NCBI GenBank assembly: GCA_037447655.1
Contig: JBBHKE010000360.1
Span: 69,519 to 133,518, forward strand
DNA from: Zygnema cylindricum
Taxonomy: Eukaryota > Streptophyta > Zygnematophyceae > Zygnematales > Zygnemataceae
Reading direction: 5' to 3'
DNA: 64,000 nucleotides
Below the pieces are notes generated by a model. It had not been told where the DNA came from and made no database searches. It worked only from the letters and a program-made list of their open reading frames with translations. Positions 57,025 through 64,000 of this stretch are shown here, piece after piece; within the stretch, counting starts at the first letter, position 1; each line of letters starts with the position of its first letter. Both the position numbers and the translations under genes were made by a program.

Positions 57025-60000
57025 TTATTTATTTTTTGCATAACTGCGGTGTCAAATTGCAGGCCCTTCGTTTGGAGAGCCAAAACCATTCGAAGGCGAG
57101 AATTTAATTTCTCTTCTTCATACTCATAATCGTCGATGTTCCCTCATCGATCGTCCTCGTTTTTTGCGTCGATTTGCTATTGGAGCCGCTGCTGCGATTC
57201 CATGCAATAGCGATTCGGACGCAGTTTCAAAAATTAGACAAGAGGTGATGATTTAATGTCTCTGTTTTTTGCTGTCTTTGTTTGTTTTTTTTTTGCCGTC
57301 TTTGTTTGTTTTTTTTTTGCCGTCTTTTTTCGTTTTTTCTTTTTTTCTTTTTTTTCCCTTTCTTTGAGTGTTGCATATCGAGCAGGATTTGCTAAGAATC
57401 GATTTGTACTTTCTTGAAAGGTTTATATAATCGATAGTGGGACCAATATCTAATTGCTGAACTTTATGCATAGGATGTGAAGCCGTGTGTAACAATACGA
57501 CGAAAGCTGGATTACAGTTTTTTTTTTCCTGTCAAAAGTGGCTTTTTCTCAACTTAATCTCATCAAATTTGCTTAATTGTGAGCCTAGGAAGTGAGGCTT
57601 TGTGTATAAATATACGATAGAAGTTTAAAGTCATTTTTTCCGGGAAAAGTGGACTTTTTCTCATCTTAAATTTAACATATTTTCTTAATTGTAAGCCCAG
57701 GAAGTGAACATGTATGTAAACATTTGACAAGCAGTTAATTACACATTTTTTTTCCACAAAAAATGGCCTTTTCTCACCTTGATTTCAATTGTGAATCCCA
57801 ATTCTTCCTACTGCAGTTATTTGAATTATATCCACACTATGAAATGTATCCACACTCTTTTGTGTGCACTTAGGTAGGATCAGGAACTGTTTGATCTCCT
57901 CTCTTCTTTCCACTACAAAAAATCTAATCACTCTTATTTTTACTGCTCTTATTTGAACTGTTATCCACTCAATTTTTTGTGCACTTATTTCACCAAGGTT
58001 GTTATACAAAAACTATTATACTAATCAAACATACTGAGATATCAAGGCTTGCTAATATTAATACACCAAAAAATTAGCATACGAAAGCTCATATCTGAAT
58101 GAAATCCATACCATTTTATGTGCGTCAGGTACGATCAGGAACCGCTCATTTTATTTGGGCCCAACTCTCAGAAGTCGACACATGTCAAGAAAAACAAGCA
58201 GGAAAAGAAGGCGATCTTTCCGCCAGGTCAGCGATTATGGCCGCGGAATTGACTTGCAAAAAAGACAAAATGGAGGGATCTGGACCGTTGTTACCGCCCC
58301 TAGCAGAAGTTTTGAAAGAAGTTTTGCAAAAAATGGACCAATATGTGGGTCAGGTTCATGAAACTCTTCCTCCAAACTCACTGTTAATGGTGGCAACTGG
58401 CCATGGAGACACAGCAACAGTGAGAAAGTGAGACATTATTTCCCCACTTTTCCATTTTTTTTCCTATCCCTTTCGTTGGCTGTATTTGGAGTATCGCCAT
58501 GTAGGATTCCGTAATCTCTTGTTTAGATGACTACACCGGGAATCTCTAATTTTTTTAAACTTATTCCGTCCCGGTTTTTTTTGCCCTCTGAAAACGAAAA
58601 TGCGTTATTAATCCCTAATTGTTTTTTTCTTAACATTGATTCTTTTCGCGGTTCACAATCCTCCATGTCATTTGGACCGGAAATTGAATTATTAACTTTA
58701 AAACAGTTCTCATACTAAATAATTTACGCTATTGGTGATTCACGGTGTACTATCTAAGATAACTATCTGGGAATAGTACTTTTTGCTAGTATAGAATCCT
58801 ACTTTGCTGATACGTTTATTGTTATTAGCGTCAATGACACTACTGGTGCCCCTAAATTTTACCCTCGAACCAAAAATAGTGTCAACGACACCATTTTTTT
58901 TGTTCTTAACGCTAATTCTTTAAACGGTTCAGAATCAGCTAGACATTCGGGACTGGATCATAACAAATAACGCTAGTATAAACCATGCTAATAATTTGTT
59001 TACTCTAATAACGATTCACGGACTTGCATCATCTGCTCTGTCCGTACAGATCTAGATCTACGCACAAAAACCTTCCTGACTTGATGCTTCAAAGTTCAAG
59101 TTACCCTTACCTCTTCAGACTGCTGACTCAGCTTTTCTTCTTTCTCTTTTCTCATTTTTCTTTTCACTTTTCTCTTCTCTTTTCTCCATCATTTGGAAAG
59201 CTGACTCAGCTTGACTCTTCTGGATTAGGAAATCGCAACTCCGTAGTTTTGCATTTCAATATTTAATTCTCTTAAGTTTATTGTGAGGCACAACTTCTGA
59301 ATACAGACATGAAACTTTTCTGTCTCATTGTCTAATTGTCCTGCCAGGATTCTAATTTTACTACTTTCTGCTTTCTTTGATTCTCACTTTCCCCTTATTC
59401 CCTTTTACTTTTTCCTTATTTTGGTTTCAGGTTTCACATTTTTCCCTTTTCCCTTTTCCCTTTTCCCTTTTCCCTTTTCCCTTTTCCCTTTTCCCTTTTC
59501 CCTTTTCCCTTTTCCCTTTTCCCTTTTCCCTTTTCCCGTTTCCCGTTTCCCTTTCCCTGTCCCTTTTCCCCGCTTTCCCTTTCCTTTTCACTTTTCCCTG
59601 CTTAACTCTAAAATAAGTGAAGATCTTATAGTTGTTAAAAAACCTTAAAAGAACCGTAGAAAACCCTAAAAAACCAACTAGCAACGGTTGAGACCACCAG
59701 CAGTGGTGTGTTATTACAGTGTCGTGCAAATAGTTTTCATTTTTACTGTCAATTCAACAAATAGAGTCACCGACATTTTCTTTCGCGTTTCGATTACAAA
59801 TTATAAAAAGTAGTGTTCATTTTTACTGTCACTTTAACAAACAAAAATAGCTAACGTTTTCTTTCTTCATTTTGATTGCAAATTTAATCGATAATAAGCT
59901 ATCTGACTTTTTTGCTCGCATTGTTTTTCTCGCATTTTTTTTCTCTCGCAGATTAAATGAAATGAAATGGAAGAAACAGAATGTCATGTCTGAAAATTGG

Positions 60001-60081
60001 ACCGAAGATAACGAGAATATACTTCGAGGTTTTTATGTGATCGCAAAAACGGGTCTTCTTTTCGCGACAGTGAGGAAGTAA
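51426..60081 (+). CDS. SDN5: SDN5/REXO5-like DEDDh 3'-5' exoribonuclease, 15 exons, complete
   Basis: 3'-5' RNA exonuclease of the REX1/NEF-sp group, probably trimming small or structured RNAs. Exons: 51426-51498, 51925-52043, 52290-52349, 52604-52669, 52848-52981, 53379-53442, 53865-54210, 54481-54551, 54895-54954, 55431-55486, 55881-55941, 56194-56461, 57063-57244, 58129-58427, 59952-60081; 1989 nt, 662 aa. The N-terminal family region has KNKPLISKVVLLFVPGLSSA, then the Lys/Glu-rich linker and PPSHYVLTEDQMAVNEYP. Exo I is AVDCEMC (D308, E310), Exo II GHALQNDLKAL (D391), Exo III GHDSREDA (H440, D445): a full catalytic set. The C-terminal part has HFIWAQLSE and ATGHGDTATVRK. The exon 7 donor could also be at about 54278, and the first exons are weakly conserved, so the start is likely but not certain. 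Confidence 0.94.
54420..54455. repeat. (AG)n microsatellite
   Basis: About 18 AG dinucleotides in SDN5 intron 7, 25 bp before the exon 8 acceptor. Confidence 0.97.
54937..55096 (+). repeat. ~40 bp tandem repeat containing the SDN5 exon 9 donor
   Basis: Four units start near 54937 (true junction), 54980, 55020 and 55058: ACAAATTAGGAGAGGTAAGG, then TCATRTTACTGTAGTTTTG. The fourth unit keeps GGAGAGGTAAAG. Confidence 0.93.
56461..56780 (+). repeat. Two tandem repeats after the SDN5 exon 12 donor
   Basis: About 32-40 bp units (TCTTTAAACTTTACCWAGAC, then ATATAATTTA), three copies starting at the donor, then two ~105 bp units with TAGATGATTTAA, CTTTCTTTTACTGGT and GTAGCTAATTGTCTCTGG. Confidence 0.8.
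57473..57799 (+). repeat. ~113 bp tandem repeat, three units
   Basis: Units at 57473, 57589 and 57701 share GAAGTGARGC, AAAAGTGGCTTTTTCTCA and AATTGTGAGCCYAG. The first two end in a TAG/CAG-G that resembles a 3' splice site. SDN5 intron 13. Confidence 0.85.
57858..57893 (+). repeat. Intronic copy of the SDN5 exon 14 acceptor
   Basis: TGTGTGCACTTAGGTAGGAT followed by CAGGAACTG resembles the true junction at 58118-58150 (GTGCGTCAG, GTACGATCAGGAACC). The AG is retained. Confidence 0.8.
58532..58749. mobile_element. MITE family B in SDN5 intron 14
   Basis: TA-flanked; ends CACCGGGAATCTCTAAT and TTGGTGATTCACGGTG. Shares GCCCTCTGAAAACG, TTCTTAACATTGATTC, GCGGTTCA and AATAATTTACGC with the other B copies. 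Confidence 0.85.
58802..59022. mobile_element. Degenerate MITE family B
   Basis: Right end TTTACTCTAATAACGATTCACGG; interior TTCTTAACGCTAATTCTTTA and ACGGTTCAGAATCAGC. The left end (GTTATTAGCGTCAATG) is decayed. Confidence 0.65.
59440..59537 (+). repeat. (TTTTCCC)14 array
   Basis: Fourteen near-perfect 7 bp units (reverse strand GGGAAAA), decaying into TTTCCCG/TTTCCC variants up to about 59600. SDN5 intron 14. Confidence 0.97.
59722..59880 (+). repeat. Tandem duplication, ~85 bp units
   Basis: TTCATTTTTACTGTCAMTTY, AACAAAYARARTMRC, TTTTCTTTC and TTTTGATTRCAAATT occur at 59736 and again at 59816, just before the last SDN5 exon. Confidence 0.8.
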
Positions 60082-60353
60082 ACTCTCAAATGTATTAAAC
60101 TCTATAAAACCCTGTTAACTTTAACATTTTTAAAAATTATAAACTTTTGGGTTTCTAAAAGCTTAACGTTCAGTTTACTGAAAGTTTCTCAAAAGTTTGT
60201 TGAAGTTTCTCAAAAGTTAGTTCTTTTCTAGTTCACAGTCTTCGTGTATTTCTGTCTCCTGAGAATTTCTGCAATCTCACCTGTACGTGAGAATGTGTTA
60301 AATATGTTAGAAAGTCCGGTGAGAACTCGTGAGAGTGTCCTATGATGTTCATT

Positions 60354-60403
60354 TCAGTTTCAGTTTCCGTTTCCGTTTCAGTTTCTGTTCCCGTTTCCGT
60401 TTG
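60354..60403 (+). repeat. (TTTCNG)n hexanucleotide run
   Basis: TTTCAGTTTCAGTTTCCGTT-type units in the SDN5 3' flank. Confidence 0.9.
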
Positions 60404-60742
60404 TTTTTCTTTTTTTTTTAAGATGAGGATTCTCTAGTCTTCTGAATAAGTCGAGCATGAATAGAATATGAATCTAACACCGGAGAGGAGAGAACAAAAA
60501 GAAGGTTTATTTTGCTTCAAAAATATCGCATCGGCTCATTCTTTCCTGTACCATTCTAAAGATATGTTTGTTATACATTTTAAGACTGTCAGTTTATTAG
60601 CTCCGCACGCGTCTCCTTTTTTTTTCTTTTCTTTTCTTTTTTACCTTTTTTTTTCCCATGCACTCAGATGGTTAACCATCATGCTTTCTTGACAAGGTCT
60701 TACATTATCAGGCTTTGTAACATTATTGGGTGAAGTCCACTA

Positions 60743-60963
60743 TACAGTGTAAACTATCAGTGTCAATGTTTTTATTGCCACAAAAATCATATTTTCTCCG
60801 TGCACACAAGATCGATTTTAATTCGGAGGCCGACAATCTAAAGGGAAGATCCTTACCATCACAACCGTTCAATTCTTAAACCGACCAGTGTGCCGGAGGA
60901 TTATGAAATTTATAGCCGAGAAAAGGCAATAACAGTTTAATGGTGATAGTGTAATTCATTGTA
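60743..60963. mobile_element. Degenerate foldback MITE family A
   Basis: Order matches family A: TCAGTGTCAATG, TTGCCACAAAAAT, TTTCTCCGTGCACAC, GGAGGCCGACAATC, CACAACCGTTCAATTC, GTGCCGGAGGA, ending TTAATGGTGATAGTGTA. The ends are diverged. Confidence 0.75.
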
Positions 60964-61432
60964 GTTCAACAATTGTCCTTCTTTTGTCTTTGGTTATAAA
61001 ATGGAACTCTGCAAAATTGTCAAAAACAGTGTGCAAACATGAATTTTATATATTCCTTCGTTTGTCTTTTGACTCGAATATCTGTTGTACCATGATTGAT
61101 TGTTCACTTATCTTTTTATATTGAAAAATCCTTTCTTTTGTCTGTTGTTCCCCTGTAACGCAGTAAGAGGATATTTAAAAACGTATAAAGACATCTCATG
61201 CTAACAAAGTACAATGCCGTTCTCAATAGTGTTGAATACGCTATTTTGATTGCTACGTTTTCTGGCTGAATAACATAAAATAGTGTTTATTACAGTATAT
61301 TCACGTTCACACTAATAATTCCTTTTACTCAAATATGAAAAGGCAATGTAGTGGGCGTTGAGGACAGGTTGACGAATTGACAAATAGTATTAAACCTGGT
61401 ATAATAAATAGCTAATACTGGTACAATTCTTA

Positions 61433-61510
61433 CAGTATACCGTGTATTGTTTTTGCTGTTTGTTTTTTTCGCCACTAAAGGGTGACTTTCCATCAGCGGC
61501 AAAGTCGAAT
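61433..61510. mobile_element. Half of a family A MITE
   Basis: ACAGTATACCGTGTATTG, then TTTTTTCGCCACTAAAGG, as in the left arm of family A. No right arm was found before unrelated sequence. Confidence 0.55.
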
Positions 61511-61864
61511 ACTTTTCTGATTATCGTACTTTGTACCAGCTCGTACAATTTTTTTCTTGTATTTTCAAAAAAGGAAGATTTTATGTCCAAAATTGCGATG
61601 GTAAGTACAAAACATGGTTGTAACTAAAAAAACTTGATGGCCGTCAAAGGTAAAAGACCAACATCCAAAAAGACTAAAAGCACGACAAAGGTTGTATCGA
61701 AACCTACAAAAAAAGAATCAAGTACAACAAAAACCAAAATGTACAAACACTAGAAATTACCTTTGACACTAAAGCCTTAGACCATGCCACACTAAAGGTC
61801 AAAACTACGAATATCCTTTATATACGCCGGATGGCGAGGGGGTAAGTCTTGCAATCCTCGGCCT

Positions 61865-63035
61865 TTAGTCACCACGGTGCTGCGTAGGAACGTTGAAGAG
61901 CGACAGAGATACATCGGCGGTAAATAGTAAATACAAGAGGTGGAGAAGGACCGCCAGGTCCTCTAACTTTAAAAGATCACCGAACACAGTCACATGGAAA
62001 GTTGTCGAAGGAAGCGTCCAAAGTCCCAATATCTCCAAAGCAAATGGTTTGAAACTATGAGCTAAGTCTCCGTGCGCGTAGTCGCGGTCATTGGAGGTTG
62101 TTGCATCTTGAGCCGCTGCACCAGTATGGAATGTTGCGCGAGAGGAAACACGGGATCCTGTAGGGTATGTGAGGACGACATCACTAACTGTTCTCGCCGC
62201 GCCATGTAGAAACACAAGATCCACATGAGGGCCATGTTTACCACGTGATTGAGAACGTGGCGGGAGTATATTTGAGACCTCGCGCTTGACTGGTGTATTT
62301 TGATTCACAACCCACAGCAGCGCTTACATTCCGGACCATATCGTGTGCTATTCATCGCTCCCCACCGTGTGAGAAACGAAGCAAATGAACCCCTTCGTCG
62401 TCTATAGGTTGACCACAAATGCAACGAGGCTCGCCTAGGGTGCGGCAAGCCAAGTCGTAAGCGAAGGCCAGCACAAAGTTGAGGAGAAGATAAACGGAGT
62501 GAAGTGGAAATTGGTGTAGCATTAAGCCAAGCTCCAGCCCCATGCCCAAACATGATCGAAGTCCGCTCCGCGCATCAACCGTAGGGAGCACTCAAGTACG
62601 TCTTTGAGTTCGATGGAGGCTACCTTATCGGCGAATGTGTTGTTGTTTTACGCACGAGTGAATTCTGGTGATGAGGGAAGGGAATGCGTAAACTTCAATT
62701 TGAGCCTCAATTGGTAAAACCGCTCAAGTGGACAACAAAGTCTGTTGGAATGGGAACAATCCCCCGTCGACGTGAGAGACCGCATGAGCTAAAATAGGTG
62801 AATCGTCCACTAAAAACCTCGAAGTAATAATAGATTATTACCAAAGCCCAACTCTCTAGGTAAGCGACTGGTGCCAAGGTGGCTGTAGTTGGCAAACTGA
62901 GACCCGCGCAAGAGACTGGTATAGCAACTTGCTTACGAGCGAGTAGTCCTTCTGCGCGATCAAAGATACCATGGCCGACAAGTTGATAAAAGGAACTCAA
63001 AGAGGCGATCATCAAATTTAGGAAATGGAGCAAAG
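61865..63035 (-). pseudogene. Second fragment of the non-LTR reverse-transcriptase family (3' part)
   Basis: Parallels the 3' half of the element at 37.4-40.1 kb. Both have a DRxxxLLAR segment (here FDRAEGLLARKQVAIPV), VAYLESW, GLPHP, and a C-x-CG...F-SHGGE segment (here CICGQPIDDEGVHLLRFSHG). Both share REV followed by HVDLVFLHGAARTVSDVVLT, matching WIDVVLLDGGRCIVDDIVLV. Frames change between GLPHP and CICG, so it is broken. RT catalytic blocks are absent. Confidence 0.8.
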
Positions 63036-64000
63036 GAAAGAAGAGTTGGGGAGTTGGGGAGTAATTGAAGCATTTTTCAAGGAAAACCTATCAATATTGT
63101 GCTAAGGATCTTGCAGTAAACATTCACCGTCCAATTTTTTTTTGAGGGATCCGTGAAGCGATAGCGTCATAGAGCTAGGAGCTGACGACCGTCGTAAAAG
63201 GAGACGGCCTGGTAGGATATCCACCGGCCGGTCACAAACGCTCCATGCATAATTTATTTTAGTTCCAATTAGGAAAGCCAATAATTCCGCTACACGACGC
63301 AGATAGGTACTATGTGGACATCAGACAGGGTGGACACTAAAATAGACACGTGTCATACTTTATTCAATAAATCTGATCCGTACACCCGAGAAACAATAAA
63401 AATTAACGGACCGTACGGCGCGTTGTAATTCTAACAAGGATAGGTTGACGCCACGTCGCCGTTTTTCGGGTAGCAAATGGCTGTACGGCACGAGCTTTGT
63501 TCACGAGTGCGGAGATTCTACACGTGTGAAACTGTTGCAGTGGAATTGTGACAAGTACAGCCGGCCCCAGAAACCAACAAAAATGGATATCTTATCCCCG
63601 CAGTCCAAGGACACGTCATCATTTTCCACGCTATTGCGTCCCTCCGAAAATACCGTACATGTATCCGTACATGTATCCATACTCTTTACCTGGCGAGCGA
63701 TTTCAAGATCAGAATCTTTTGAAGATCGCGCAATCTATATCCAACTGGAATCAGCCAAAAAATATGGCACGTGCGTAAGAATCATTTACTGGATTGACCT
63801 GGAAAGTCTCGCAAGGATTTACTTGCCAACAAATGTACGGATTACAAAAATGTACGGATTAGGCTTAAAGTACGGATAGCATTTTCATGAAAGGTCATCC
63901 TAATAGAGACTCCACTCTAGTGCTTTTCAGTTTTCGCCACGAAACGGTCTAAAGTAGATTCCACCACCGACTTTTATTACACGTGGCATGTTTTAAATGG
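63036..64000. other. Unassigned right end
   Basis: A 144-codon open frame (63445-63879, +) resembles nothing I know. Short TACATGTATCC and TGTACGGATTA duplications suggest repeat-derived DNA. Confidence 0.4.

Noticed and set aside
63445-63879. 144-codon open frame, + strand
   Set aside because: No family resemblance and surrounded by repeat-like duplications; kept only as unassigned sequence.

Overview
This is a nuclear window from a plant-lineage eukaryote, most likely a streptophyte (green alga of the land-plant lineage or a seedless plant). The evidence is spliced genes with GT-AG introns and best resemblance, by eye, to Arabidopsis-type proteins: a PH-domain dynamin of the plant DRP2 class, an SDN5-type exonuclease, a RSY3/TilS-type tRNA-lysidine synthetase, a VIT-type iron transporter and CCT1. 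The DNA is AT-rich, introns are longer than exons, and tandem repeats and small inverted-repeat transposons are abundant. The species cannot be named from the sequence alone.

Layout: 69-9253 (-) the 5' two thirds of CCT1 (TCP-1 alpha), cut by the left window edge. 9.7-10.4 kb, three foldback MITEs in a row. 10.68-10.85 kb, a perfect 4 x 42 bp array. 11.4-14.3 kb, tandem repeats and a decayed Copia-type gag/protease/pre-integrase fragment (-). 15268-27848 (-) a complete 22-exon DRP2 dynamin. 28.3-30.0 kb, a transposon nest in which a hAT-like element with an 8 bp target duplication sits inside a MITE. 30.4-32.5 kb, repeat-derived sequence. 32898-36870 (+) a complete 4-exon VIT-type iron transporter. 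37.4-40.1 kb (-) a decayed non-LTR reverse transcriptase. 43245-50975 (-) tilS/RSY3, with one catalytic-region exon apparently lost in a 277 bp assembly gap. 51426-60081 (+) a complete 15-exon SDN5-like exonuclease, head-to-head with tilS. 61.9-63.0 kb (-) a second fragment of the same reverse-transcriptase family.

The genes are unrelated housekeeping and transport functions: cytosolic chaperonin, endocytic membrane scission, vacuolar iron storage, organellar tRNA modification and RNA 3'-end turnover. They form no operon or cluster. Exon phases close exactly in each model: DRP2 3042 nt, VIT 699 nt, SDN5 1989 nt, CCT1 984 nt in the window, and tilS 894 nt without the missing exon.

The most unusual signal is that at least eight introns, in four of the five genes, hold degenerate tandem copies of their own exon-intron junction. 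Seven or eight are copies of the 5' splice site, often with the GT kept intact, and one is a copy of a 3' splice site. I treat this as a possible general mechanism of intron growth or decoy splice-site formation in this genome.
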